Source: Membranipora membranacea
Taxonomy: Eukaryota > Bryozoa > Gymnolaemata > Cheilostomatida > Membraniporidae
Length of the DNA stretch: 64,000 nucleotides
Direction: 5' to 3'
NCBI GenBank assembly: GCA_914767715.1
Contig: OU612065.1
Span: 15,066,001 to 15,130,000 of the forward strand
Position numbers and translations under genes: made by a program. Under the pieces are notes generated by a model, which saw only the letters and a list, made by a program, of their open reading frames with translations, had not been told where the DNA came from and did not search any database. Below are positions 1 to 12,200 of this stretch, piece by piece; within the stretch, counting starts at the first letter, position 1; the number at the start of each line of letters is the position of its first letter.

Positions 1-1560
1 AAATTTAAAAATTATTCTGTTCCCATCAATCCCTTTGTGACACATTAGCTCAGTGCAGTGTGTGCTCAATGAGTAATAACTCCATGATCTTATCATGTTC
101 CTGTCAGCAGCTACAGGTATAGGTCAGCAGGAAAGGTGAAAAGTCAGCAAATATGATCATATCTGCCACCTCTGACACTAATTAGGAAACTAATGCCGTT
201 CCATTCAGTCATTGTTCTACCTGTGAAGTAAAACAAAGTAGATTATTCAAACAAAGAGGCCGCTTTAATCTCTTATTTTTCTTTGACCTCCCAGTCATGA
301 ACATGCAAGTTGGAAGTGTACAGTTCTTGTAATACTTGTAAAAAATGAAATTACCCTTAAAACGCAGTTGATCTAAGATATGTCATACTTATTTGTATGG
401 TCCTTAAAGATCTGTAAAAGTCGGTGAGTGCATGTGGTATGGAACACTACAGTTTATCATATTCTATTTTTATTATTATTCAATAGGCTATGCAGTTATA
501 TATATCTCACTTCAGTGACTTTCGATATAATGGCCTTTGCAGGACAGAGCATCATATCATTCTATATTTAGCAAATGAAAATGTCATAACGAACAGACAC
601 ACAACTCTAACAAAGGAACAATTTAAATAGCCAACACATTGGCTACAATACCAGTACAGGTGTGATGAAACCATTGGTTGGTAATAAAGGCCACTCAGTT
701 GCAGGTACCATCAATATGAGTTTCTGATAGGCCAGATTTCTGCTGTTTGTAATCATACAATATCAGCCATTTGCTGGTAGATCTGCTTTGATTGAAGAAA
801 CCAGAGATCTGATTAATCTTGTTGTGGTGGGAAGTGGAACTTCTGGTGAAAACTGACCATAAATTGATGCAGGTAACATCTGGATATTATTGCCTTTTAC
901 CATTTCTGGAAAACATTCAAATATTTTAAAACCAAGACCCAGCATGCGTTATTCCATTGAGGACAAAACATTCCTAAGCACGGGTTGGGATTTCATACCA
1001 AATAAAAACGGTTTCTATTGGTAGACTGTGCCTAAAACTATGCTGTAGGTAATCACTTCTGCTACTGGTCTATCACCGGTGAGGGAGAAATTCGGTTAGG
1101 GTTATCATATTAGATTATAATTTTAGATTGGTGTAATAACCTTGGGCTTACACCAGTTCGAATCAGAAGGCAAAATACCGTTGCTACATTGTGTTTATTT
1201 CAACAGAATAATCACGCTGCATAAATATCCTTTGCAGTATTTACAAAGAAGTAATGGGTCTGGCTGACGACCAACGGGTATAGAATGTGGGTTACACCCT
1301 GCACGGGCTGAGGTAGAGGGGGCTATCTAATAAAAGGGCATCACATCATATCTGTATATTTTAAAACAGCAGGTCGAACAAGTTGACAGGTGAAAATTGT
1401 TAAAAGATAATTTAGAATGTATTACATTACATTAATGCATTACAATCATTTGAAAAAATGCTCATTTTTGAAGCAATAATATATTATGTTCAGTACTATT
1501 GGAACTGATCGCAGAGACATAAGGGTTCCTTCTATTTTCCATTTACTCTTTCTATTACAG
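1..1560 (+). other. Probable intron upstream of the PPxY-tail exon
   Basis: I see no convincing coding exon here. The stretch is AT-rich and ends in a pyrimidine-rich tract and acceptor (tattacag, ending at 1560) directly before the coding exon at 1561. It is most simply the intron, or part of it, of the gene whose last exon follows. The short open frames present match nothing I recognise. Confidence 0.5.
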
Positions 1561-2051
1561 GGAGGCTGTTTCCAGAGTTCAGATATCGAAGACCCCCGCC
1601 ATCATATACAATATCTATGCAGGAGTATCAAAATCATATAATATCTCTTGGAGTCATCCCTCAAACCCCACCGCCTACGTACAAAAACATTACGACTCGC
1701 CTTGCCAGACAAATGAGGTGTGGAAACAATGCATCAACGTCTACTGAAAACAATCAACCCCCATCATATGCAGAAATATCTGAGCAGCAGGAAGCAATTT
1801 CTACTCAGCCAGAGGCCGATTGTGCCGACTCTAATATTGACAGTATCTCTACAACAGATCAATCTTATAACGAGCCTGGTGGGGTAGATAACCCTTCATA
1901 CTCTGCTGATGAGGAGAGCATAACTTCGAATCATAGTGAGCCCCGTTCAACGTCTGAAAACATCTACGACACAGACAATCATGAACAGACAGACAGACCA
2001 TCAAGTCCCACATCTTTTTATGAGGTTTTGGGTGAAGTGACACATTTGTAG
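1561..2051 (+). CDS. Last coding exon of an unidentified protein with a PPxY-rich tail
   Basis: The exon starts after a good acceptor at 1560 and stays open to a TAG at 2049-2051, giving a 162-residue C-terminal segment; the rest of the gene lies left of the window. It is hydrophilic, rich in Ser/Thr/Glu/Asp, and has three PPxY motifs: PPPSY near residue 13, PPPTY near residue 36 and PPSY near residue 67. PPxY motifs are bound by WW domains of NEDD4-family ubiquitin ligases, so the segment is probably a cytosolic tail that recruits such a ligase or a similar adaptor. There are no membrane segments or catalytic motifs. Arrestin-domain proteins and LDL-receptor-class A membrane proteins both carry such tails, and I cannot choose between them. 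An AATAAA poly(A) signal at 2482-2487 supports this as the terminal exon. Confidence 0.65.
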
Positions 2052-2481
2052 CAATCCTAATCATGACAATCAGTGCACCTAATACCTAATAATACTTTTG
2101 CTAGTCTCCAAGTATCTCTTGCTACCTCGGTGCTAAACAAACTTGACCCAGCTTACTGCTGTGAATATTCATTATTATTTATAGAATTGAAAGTAGTAGT
2201 ATAGTACCGAAGTGGGATAGAAGAATGATGATCTGTTGTCTTGACTTGTTTCACAAGGTGATTAAGAACTTATATTCATTCTCATGTGCATAATGTGATA
2301 TGTTGATGTGTAAACTGAAAGTAATTATATCATGTGTAGTAGAGCAAAGCCGATTGTAATTTACTGTTTGTGAAATTTTTCTCTGCAATCAATTTTTTTT
2401 CTCACATGCTTTGTTCATATTCTGAACCTAGATTCTGTTTATTCAGGTTTATCCCTGGTCTATTGCCATGTACTTGTCATA

Positions 2482-2487
2482 AATAAA
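2482..2487 (+). terminator. Poly(A) signal of the PPxY-tail gene
   Basis: AATAAA lies about 430 bases after the TAG stop at 2051, in an AT-rich stretch with no competing open frame. It is a plausible 3' end for the upstream gene. Confidence 0.5.
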
Positions 2488-2499
2488 ATTAAGAATCCT

Positions 2500-3278
2500 G
2501 TACTTATTTTTTATATGTCTTGCGAGCTCTCGTGGCATCATCCAAACTGGTATCAATGTGTTATATATATTTATATTACCTTATTTATGGTTGTTGAGTA
2601 CTATTTGAACCCAGTTACTCCTTGATTTAAAAGGAGCTCACCATAACATAACATAAAAGTAAGACTAATCATATGTCTATTGAGTTCACACTCACCTTTG
2701 AGTTGAGGTAAGTTTCCTGTTAGGATAGGACTGGTGTTACATTTATGTTCATTATGCGATATCATCATTTATATATAACATTACTTTGAATGAAGATATG
2801 AGGCACTTTGAAATACATTAACCTGCCATAAAAGCTGCGGATGTATATGCAGTACATGTACATACAATCGGTTAATAAGTATACTTTATTCAGACTCATC
2901 TTAGAGTACCAGGTGGAGCTGACATTTTATTGGCTTGACTGCCCATGTAATACGAGAAACAGCAGCAATTTGAGCTAAGATTTGAATCAGGGAGTTTGGG
3001 ACAATACTCCCTGTTTTAATCCACCTCAAAGCTCCCTGCCCAAAGTGTTGGTGAGATGAACTCCCATGTCATTTAAGAGTTATCCTTCCTTATAAATAAA
3101 GTAGAAAACTCCCTACGTAAAAATAACAATATATTTTAGCATACAGGGTTCATCGAATTGATTTGGATGGATTTTTTCTAAAGATGAACTTGTTTGGTTA
3201 ATGCTTTTCGATGCCAATTTAGGATAACTCAACCAATTGCTTTATATGATACACAACACATGCGTAACAGTGGCTTAC
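2500..3278. other. Intergenic, no gene seen
   Basis: AT-rich sequence between the PPxY gene 3' end and a MITE. No exon-like open frame or RNA gene was recognised. Confidence 0.5.
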
Positions 3279-3282
3279 TTAA

Positions 3283-3659
3283 AGTGCAACCAAGGTTTCG
3301 AACAACTTCTCATTGATGGCCATTGATTCATAGCAGATAGCACCTTCTGCATGGGGAAAAAGACAAAATATAATTCGGATGATTATTCAGCCAGAATTCT
3401 TGTGAAACATTTCTTCCATCAGGTTCTCAAACTCAGCTAAAAGAGAATACCACATAGCAGTTTCCTGTTCCTGTTATTATTTAGCCAGTGCTCTATAATT
3501 ATTACAGCAAAGTCTTGGAACCTCCCCTAAACAGAAGTGTTACCCAGCTTAGAGTCAGCAACTACTTTGAGTTTTGCATCGCGTAATGCACAAAGCTGAT
3601 GCTGCCCAGCACATTATTTGCTATCCATTAATGCATTGCTGCGAAACCTTGGTTGCCCT
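3283..3659 (+). mobile_element. TTAA-flanked MITE, copy 1 (377 bp)
   Basis: Terminal inverted repeats read AGTGCAACCAAGGTTTCG at the left and CGAAACCTTGGTTGCCCT at the right. TTAA stands on both sides (3279-3282 and 3660-3663), the target duplication typical of piggyBac-type transposases. Two relatives lie at 29,736-30,074 and 30,127-30,503. The element is non-coding, so a transposase would have to be supplied in trans. Confidence 0.8.
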
Positions 3660-3663
3660 TTAA

Positions 3664-4552
3664 TAAATCCGTATATCAGTGATGAAACTACAAGCACACA
3701 CACACATATATTTCAATGTTTAGATAAAAAAGGAAGAGAATATAAATTCTACATTAAAAACATTGTAGTTTGATATGGGTGACGAGCATACAATTCAACC
3801 CACTACGATACCAATAGGCCGAAATATCATACATAGCAAATAATATTGGAATCACACAATAATATCCTTCTGAATCAGATTAGAAAATGTAGAAAAGTAA
3901 ATATGCAACACCTCCAGGGGCCCATCGGTGAATATCATCTCCAAGAGGTAGTTCAGTTTTAAACTTGAAAGATGGGCTTTGTTGTCAATCACCATACCCA
4001 CTTCACTGAGACTGTCAAAATATTCATACCAGTTTATGCATCATTTGCACATTTCACTCAAATGCAGACCCATAAGCGACCTTAATTTGGAAGCAGTGCT
4101 TTCCTGGCTTTCTAGTTTATCATTATGGGTTTCCCCTCTAGTTTGCAGAAAGATTTTAGATGGAACCTATGGCTATATAGAGAGAGAGATATACAGATCT
4201 GTAAGAGTAATTAGTTCCGCATGATTATTTATTTTGCATGGCAGCTATCACATATGATGGTTTTGCAGCATGTACAATACAAAAAATAGTGGAGCTGAAG
4301 TCAAATGTTTGCATATAGGTGATCTAAAAAGTGATAAATATAAGAAAAGTAATGTTTTTGGCCTCTGTCAAATTGACCACGATGCATATATATTAGGGAG
4401 AATACAAAATCAATTAAATAATAAAGTTATCTATAGGCCTAATGATTGTAAGTAATGACTACCTACTTGAGCATCTGTAGATATGTTGTGAGACCAAAAA
4501 TGGTTGCTGAAAATAATTTCTCGCAACTGACAAGATAAAAGCAAAAAAAGTA
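3664..4552. other. Intergenic, no gene seen
   Basis: Lies between a MITE and the 3' end of the TLCD5-like gene. Open frames of 61-81 codons occur but have no recognisable domain and no splice partners. The part nearest 4552 is probably the 3' UTR of the minus-strand gene. Confidence 0.45.
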
Positions 4553-6206
4553 TCAGTCTTCTTTGGAGTGATTGTCACTAGATGACTTATGACCATTCGA
4601 CTGATCATGGCACTTTTCTTTCTGTACACCATTAGAAGATACAACTTTAATTCTGGCTGAAAAACCAACATATTTTCGGATTGCATATCGCAAAATATAA
4701 AAGTAAAAAACACTACTGAGGCCGTACATAGTCACTGCACCTAGCTTACCTAGGAAGTCCCATTTTGGAAAACTTACATAATGGATTAGAACGAAACCAC
4801 CCAAGTATAATCGGAAATATCCAAAAACAAATATAAATAAAAAGTCAACAATTACCGCCAACTGTTTATTGAAGTGAAATTGCTTGAGAAACCAGCGAGT
4901 CTGCAGCAAGGGGTTAGTGATCTCTGTACCACCTATAACTCCGATTAATTCTGTGCCCCACTTTCCTTGGAGTACCATATTCAGCATTCCAAATATACTG
5001 AGTACATGGTGTATTATCATTATCATAGCTACAAATACATACAACATTTAATTTATCTTCCGAGCACAGATCTTTTGCTTGGCAAGTAAGTGAAACTGAC
5101 AGTAAAATACCATGATTTCTGCAGCAACAGGAGTGTGGAAGTCAGGATCAACCACAAGGACTAATCACTCAAATAGAAATAAGCAGTCAACAGTCTATAC
5201 ACTTTGACAAGTTGGAGTTGCTTCCCCATCGGTACGGTAAACACGACAGTGCATACTCTATTGCTGGCAAAGCTCAATACCGGTTGGGTGTTCCTCTACT
5301 CATATATCATGGTACTGGGACAGATGAATTGATCCCAGGTGGCAAGGGGATGTAGCAGCCAGAATTCAAACTTTTGAATATAACAGTTTTGTAACGCGGC
5401 TGTTTTGGTAGCCTCCCTGACTTCAAGGGGTGTGCTGAACAGATATTCTTTGAATTATGTATGTTATGTTGTGTGCATCCCATCCCCCTGACCCCAAAAG
5501 TGGCATTGAATTGAAAATAAGCTATCGTTATTTGTATTATTGTGGCAATTGTATTCATTGAATATGAATAATGGTTAGGTTTCAATGGAAATTTCCCAAA
5601 GTAAACATAAGTGTTCAATATAACAACATGACTGCCAGCGCTAACTGTTAGCTTGCAGAATACCATAGATTGACTTACGCTCAGTTTGATGATATAGACA
5701 CCAAGCAACATCAAAAAAGAAATATCCTAAACATACTTTAGCTATAAACATTTGGCTGTTGTTGTTGGGTAGACCTGTAACATATGAGAGAAGAAAACTC
5801 GTTGTATGAACGGTAAAATCGTTACAAATGAATTTCTGCACTAGCCTTGAAAATGTTGTGCAAGATTTCTTGTATGATAGGATTCTTGAAGGTGGCAGTT
5901 GAATGAAATTTGAGGCAACAGACGCTGACACCTTAGCCAATTAAAAAAGAACTAACCTGGCTCGATAAGAAATATAGATGGACCCTCCACAATTTGACTG
6001 TAGTAGGCTAGAGCTGTGACAATTGCACCATGCCAAAAGGAGACAATCCTGCATCGGAACTCAGCTGATTTTTTCGGCCATATCAATTCCTGAGCTTTGT
6101 AAAAACTTGTCCATGTAATTATTGACAATATAATATGTTGAATTGCTTTTGTTGTTGGCTCATCATTGAGTTCTGCATTTAGGTGGCTTCCATTGAGTAT
6201 ATCCAT
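4553..6206 (-). CDS. TLCD5: TLC domain-containing protein, TLCD5/TMEM136-like
   Basis: Three minus-strand exons join in phase: 6206-5957, 5774-5679 and 5028-4553, giving about 273 aa (the vertebrate protein is about 245). The first exon starts at the ATG at 6206. TLC proteins are multi-pass membrane proteins of the lipid-sensing/ceramide synthase superfamily. Several hydrophobic helices are visible, and the TMEM136 subgroup's conserved blocks are in order: FRCRIVSFWHG in exon 1, GYFFFDVAWCLYHQTE in exon 2, and MIIHHVLSIFG then TEITNPLLQTRWFL in exon 3. The paired His (HH) is the typical TLC feature. The C-terminus is a charged, Ser- and Lys-rich tail probably facing the cytosol. The family assignment is strong; the orthologue name is by similarity. 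The biochemical role of this subgroup is poorly defined. Confidence 0.88.
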
Positions 6207-6956
6207 TATTGTCTACAAAATAAAGTTGTGTTTGTCAGTTATGTGTAAACTGGAGAAGTCTATCCATAGAGTTATTATATAATAACTTTATGAGTCTATC
6301 TGTTATACAAGCTACAAAGTTGGTCCATTGGTTCTACCTATTTTGATGTCGTTAAGTCAATCATAATTTCTTCGGGCTGAATACATGTGACACCAGTAAC
6401 GGGTCATACAACTACCTAAAGGGTGAATGATTTTCCTTTCCGATAAGAGGAAAGAGACTAGTTAGAGGTCATGCTCACTAATTCCTTGAAGAAGTTATAC
6501 ATATTCTGAGTCAACAATTTAGAACTGAACTGAATTCATCTAGGCCTACTCCTTGATATACATATAACCTATTGCGCATGGATTAGGTTGGATTTCTGAG
6601 CAAAGTTTTGGTTCAAGCAACCTAGCGACCACAAGCTTGCCCAAGAGGACTGGCAATGTATAGAATAAGAAGTGACCTGCTGCTCATCAAGTAAATACTA
6701 TGATTTGTATCTGGAAGGCAGTAGCCACACACACCTGTCACATTCAAGTCTAGGATTTAACACCTGATTCACCATGTGCCGACTGCCGATGGGTCTGATG
6801 CCACAGGCCTGTATTTTTCCAACATCCAGAATGTTTTTTTGGGTAGTTGATGCTGGACATTGGCAAAACATAAGTTTATAGGCCTAACCCACAGGGGCCC
6901 ATACAATAAACCTGACTAGCTTTGTTGAATTTCCAGAGAGATGGGGCAAGGCCCTA
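6207..6956. other. Upstream of the TLCD5-like gene, no gene seen
   Basis: This is the 5' flank of the minus-strand TLCD5-like gene and presumably holds its promoter, but no core promoter element stands out. No other exon was found. Confidence 0.4.
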
Positions 6957-7048
6957 ATGTTATCACACAGGTCTACTCCAAAACCTGGGATTTTGGCAAT
7001 GTTTGACTGCCAAAGTCTCAGGTTTTGGAGTAGACCTGTGTGTTATGA
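6957..7048. repeat. Near-perfect hairpin, about 40-bp arms
   Basis: The left arm contains CACAGGTCTACTCCAAAACC and the right arm its reverse complement, with a loop of about 8 bases; the complementarity extends to about 40 bp with few mismatches. It is too short to be a full element and is probably a small MITE or its remnant. Confidence 0.7.
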
Positions 7049-7257
7049 TCTGTAGGAGTGGTAACAGTTCTCCATTGTTACAGGGCAAATAATACATGGA
7101 CATTTCTATCAAAGAGCAACAGCCTTGATTCAACCAAGGTCCTACACCTGACTACCTAGGAGTCAATTCATTTTATTCCTCAATAAAAACCAACCAACCA
7201 AGGCCATTAGAGTAAATCAAGGTGTTAATGTCCCTGTAACTCCTTGAGTAAATGCAG

Positions 7258-7344
7258 AGGCATCTGGAGTTACAGGCATACTTTGCCAATGTCCATGATC
7301 ATAGACATTGGCAAAGTATACATGCTGCTTGGCCAGATGCCTAT
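7258..7344. repeat. Imperfect hairpin
   Basis: AGGCATCTGG near 7260 pairs with CCAGATGCCT near 7335, and an inner arm with TACTTTGCCAATGTC pairs with GACATTGGCAAAGTA around a loop of about 10 bases. It is non-coding and resembles a miniature palindromic element. Confidence 0.6.
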
Positions 7345-9205
7345 GTATGAGCCTGAGTAAATGATAGTTTGGCCATGGCAGAGATAATTGCCGATTGGTT
7401 TTCCTCAGTTCAAATATCTAAGTGAGTATGTATGGCACCAATTCCAAAGAATCTTCACTCTCTGATAATCACACCCCAGCTTGATGATTTTAAGAGTTTC
7501 AATCAACACAAGGAAGAGAGGAACATTTCCTTATTATTATCATTCACAATTACTAGCTAGTTAGAAATCACTCATAGATGTGAATGACATTAAAAATTTG
7601 ATTCACCAACCTGAAGATGACAGCCTCTGTTATCTGTATATCTCAGCCGGTTTTTGATGTCTTCATTGATCAGAGGAATTAGTGAAAGAACTGGTCACAA
7701 GAAGACAGAAACCACTTTGTTGTGACCATATCCAAATCTCAAGCTTTTAAATTAAACCAAACAACTATGGTAGTTAGAGACACATGTAGACTTAGGCAAA
7801 CCAGGAACAGTTCGGATTTGGAATAGTTGGATTACAAAACACTTTCGATATAATTTCCATTAATAAATAATCTTGTGTTTATAGCCTCCAAAGGTTTTCC
7901 CAAAATGTAATTATAAAGAGTGGACAACTTATAACAAATATTTGGCCAGTTACAGCAGGCCATGTTTGAAGAATGGTAATAGTTAGAAAACATACAAGCC
8001 TGTTTAGCCGACTGACATTTGAGACAATATGCAACAGCAAACATAAACTCGACCTACAGGCATGCATGCACCAAAGGAATTAGATGCAACTGATGCACCA
8101 TTAATGTTCAGATGGAATGGCGAGGATTGTACTTTACAGATCCAGTTCCTTTTTACACCAGTGCAGGTGAAAAGGTTATCCATGCAAGATAATGATGTGT
8201 ATATACGAACACACATACATTTATATATTGACCAACAAGGCGTTCATTCAATGTTCATTCAATTGTAGAGAGAAAGAGTTAAATCTTTGCCAATAATGCA
8301 GACCTCAAGTGCCTTCTGTTGTAACTCTTCCTTGCAAAGAAAGGTTTATAATGCGCGTGAAATTTTTTATCTAAGTTTTTAAAGAACATTGGGCACTGAC
8401 CACCACATACGCTTTGGTGCAATCCGTTGTTTTAGATGGAGGTTGCATTGTTTCCTTTTCAGCACCATTGTGGTACCATGTTTCTAATTCAGTGCAATGA
8501 ACTGGGAGTTCATTGTTCAGTGGGACACAGTGGGACACAGTGGTTACAAGGTTATGTTCAGTTTACAACTACATAGGGATCATCAAATCTGGCATCGATG
8601 AGTTACGGTTGTGTCAGTTTTCATGTAACTACTACACACTTAAACTTTCATGCAGGTAAGAGGCTTAAAAATGGTTGTGGCTTTTTATGTTTAGGGTTAC
8701 GACATCATGTAGATGACTCCTAGAATGACTTTCAACTAAACTTTCAACAAAACCGTCTTGGAATAAAATTCACAAATAACACATCGATGCTTTTAAGGTG
8801 TGGTCTCTTTTAGTAAGACTGACTCCTGCAGATAGGAGAAAGCCAAATCATTTCTGGTAAACTTGAGAGAACACAATAAATTGATCCCCGTGTGCAGTGG
8901 TACAAGTCTGATATATTCTGCCTGTATTAATTTTCACTGAACTCCAAATCCAAGAAAATTTGTGTAATGACTAATGGTCTATAGCGTTGAAAAGAGGATA
9001 AACACGTTTGATAGCCCAATTTATCGTGTCAGTTGTATTTTCTTTTTACAGTGACTACGATTTGATCAACGAACGATATATAAATATATGAAGTGATATG
9101 AGATTTTATGTACAAAAGCATAAATATTCCATTCTGAAGTCCATATAACGGCTTACATGGGCCTGACATATAGCCCCAAATCTAGATATCGCCTCAAAAC
9201 TCAGT
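7345..9205. other. Intergenic or NUP85 3' UTR, no gene seen
   Basis: The overlapping short open frames on both strands near 7830-8270 are mutually antisense and show no domain. The part next to 9205 is probably the NUP85 3' UTR. No clear minus-strand AATAAA was identified. Confidence 0.4.
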
Positions 9206-12200
9206 CTATAGCTTATCGCATGAGATACCAAGTAAAGCATCAGAGTCCGATAGCGTCACCCGTGCTAGGCACCGGGTCAACGCCAGCTGAAGGGCATGTA
9301 CTCGGTTCATCTCAATCTCACTAACCTGCAAAATCAAAGAAACATGTCGTAATATATCTAAATATATAACACGCTAAGCCTTTCGACAAACCTCCTACGT
9401 GGTGCGCATCCTTGGACCTTTACGATTATGTCATAGTTTTGAGATAAACGATCTTATCAAGGTGTCCACCATCTACAAACAATATATCTATCTGCGCTTC
9501 TTGAGTAGATTAGGTCACCCATGCAAATCACAAGCATCACAATAGTAGAGGGTCACCAAGGTTCTTTGGCATTGCAACTGTACTAGAAGATACTAACCCA
9601 GGGTCAGATTATTTAACACAGGATAAATAAATATAATATTATATAATTTCATGAGCTCAAGGACAGAAGGTCATAAATAACAAGAGAATTATGACAACAG
9701 AAACACTTGTAACCTTAGTGTCGATGGCCTGTATGACGTTATAGGCATACACTATGATCCCAAACATGTACTCAACACAAAAATCTATTTATCTAGAGGA
9801 CACCTGTTTACACAAGCCTTGTCAAGCGGCCCAAAAAACCAAAACCAGTGGCCGCGTGACAAGGCTATGTTTACACACCATCTCGTGTGATTGTGACTGC
9901 TCCAGTTCAGTGACAGCATTCATTAAGTCATATATTTGAGCTGTAGTGAATAAAATCTTAGCCGACTCCAACATTGGCAACAGCTCCATGAGCAGCAGAA
10001 ACCAGTATCTGTAAAAATTAACACAGCTGTCATAAAAATACACAATCCAAGTTCTACCATCACTTCACAAATCATTGACAGTACAAACATGCTCATGCCT
10101 CGCATCACCCTGAAATATTTTATTTTATTGTCGGCCCGGTACATTGAGGTAGGTATAACCATATACATAAATATTTTTAGGTAAATGTGAATAAGATTCT
10201 TATTGGTGCAAGAATAGTTTTGTAAATTGTCCCTAGTCTGAGCCTACAGCCTGAAATCTTATGGCTTGGAGTATAGAGTACATCAACTACTGAAATAGAA
10301 GCTGCAGCAGCGAGAATCGGCAAAATTTCAATTTTCCCTTTTCAAAAGCCTTTTTAACAATAAACCATTTTCTTGTTGTTGGACTGCAATGGCGACCATA
10401 TTTTAAAATTTTACAACCTTATTTGGACTTGTCATGCAAACAATGAAAAAAGATTGTCAAATTTGAAGGAAGGAATATTAATGCTTTATACGATCGGGTT
10501 CTCAGGTACTCAGGCTGACTATCAGTTTTGCAGGATTTTTGTCTATTTTGAAAGGATCCGCCCAAAATATGATAAAAAGATTACAGTCAGATATGAATCA
10601 CGTCAATGGTTATCTGGAGTATAAGACCAGGTTATTTTTGGTATGGTTGGTCCCACAACATAACTGCCTTGATAGTTTGAGCAAACAACATACCTTGATC
10701 AAACACAACAAATGGGGAATCTAGGCAATCAAGGACAGGTGATAACTTCAGGAAATATATTCGTAGTGGTGCTGATCATAGCTCAACCAGCCGAATTCTT
10801 AACATTCATTAAACCCACGCCCAAATTATAAAACATCTAAAATTGTTTTTGATCGAGCATCTCCTTATTTCCAGGACATGAGGAGATAAAAAAAGTGTTC
10901 AAACCAGTCAGTGGCAAGCTAATTTGAACACAAGCCAGTTAAGATTACTATAGAGCCTCAACGGGATAGAGTTGCTGTATAGAGCATAAAACAGCTATTA
11001 TTGCTACCATTCTCCCTGTTGCTACATAAGCAAAAGAATTTTTTGCTTAAATGAAAATTTAATCTACTTTTCGGTCCCATAGCGGTAAAACTTATTAAAT
11101 TTAATTAAATTATTAGGTAACATGGGCTTGGAGGGGAAGTATTTGATGCTCAATGCAAATATATCATATAATACATTTTTTACAAATGTAGGGGTATATG
11201 AATGGACATGAAAATTCATGAAGTTTGTAAATTAACTGAATATTATGTCCACAGACTATTTATTATGACATGTACAACGGATGTTATAAGCATCGAAATC
11301 AATGACCAATGAGAATTAAGTATCATTGTCGAAACTGTACGTCATGACTCTAAAGTTGCTGCGTCACGCCATACCATGTGACATGTATGTCATCAGCGAC
11401 ACAGGAACATAAACAAGGTCTTGAGGGCCAATTTGTGAGACATTAATTACATAATGCAAAAGATTGCAGATGATAGACCGAGTAAACAAGGAGTTATGAA
11501 TGAAAGTACATGTGGTCATAGCCTGTGTGCAAAAGTCCTTTACTGTTAGCTCGTGACCATAACATTTGTATCGACCTAAGACAATGGATCCACTGGTAAT
11601 ATTTAAATTGACCAAGGTGGCTGGCTGTACATTATGTTATCAAATCTAAATTCTAAACCCCAAAATTTTCACTGCCCACTTATCTCATGATTGAATGCGA
11701 TGATGGGGCAAGACATCAAACTTTCATGGCAAAACTGTTAATCATAAATGAGAGTGCAGAAAGATGAAATTCCTTTGATATGGTTCAGTTGTGAAGATAC
11801 TTTGACAGCAGATAAGATTATTGTACCAGTTTGGAAGGAATTCCATGTATCAGACCATGTCAGCTCATTTTTAAAAACAACTTTAGTTTAAAAACAAATT
11901 TGTTACATTGAACCCAAAGTTTGCAAAACACTTTTGAGATAAGGACGCAATAAACATGCAGATGACGCAAAAGAGCTTCCCCCTATTGGACCTGGACTTT
12001 CACTGAGAAAATTTATGTCACCTTTGGCCAAGGAGGGTTTACTCATTAACAATGTGACAAAAATAGATCATTGGAATAGTATCATGACTTCAAGATAGCA
12101 TGCACACACACAAAAAAACAACACATTGACTATAACAAATGAAATATCACCTACAATCGCTAGATCGATTCTTGAGCTGCTGATATTGTCATTCTTTTTT

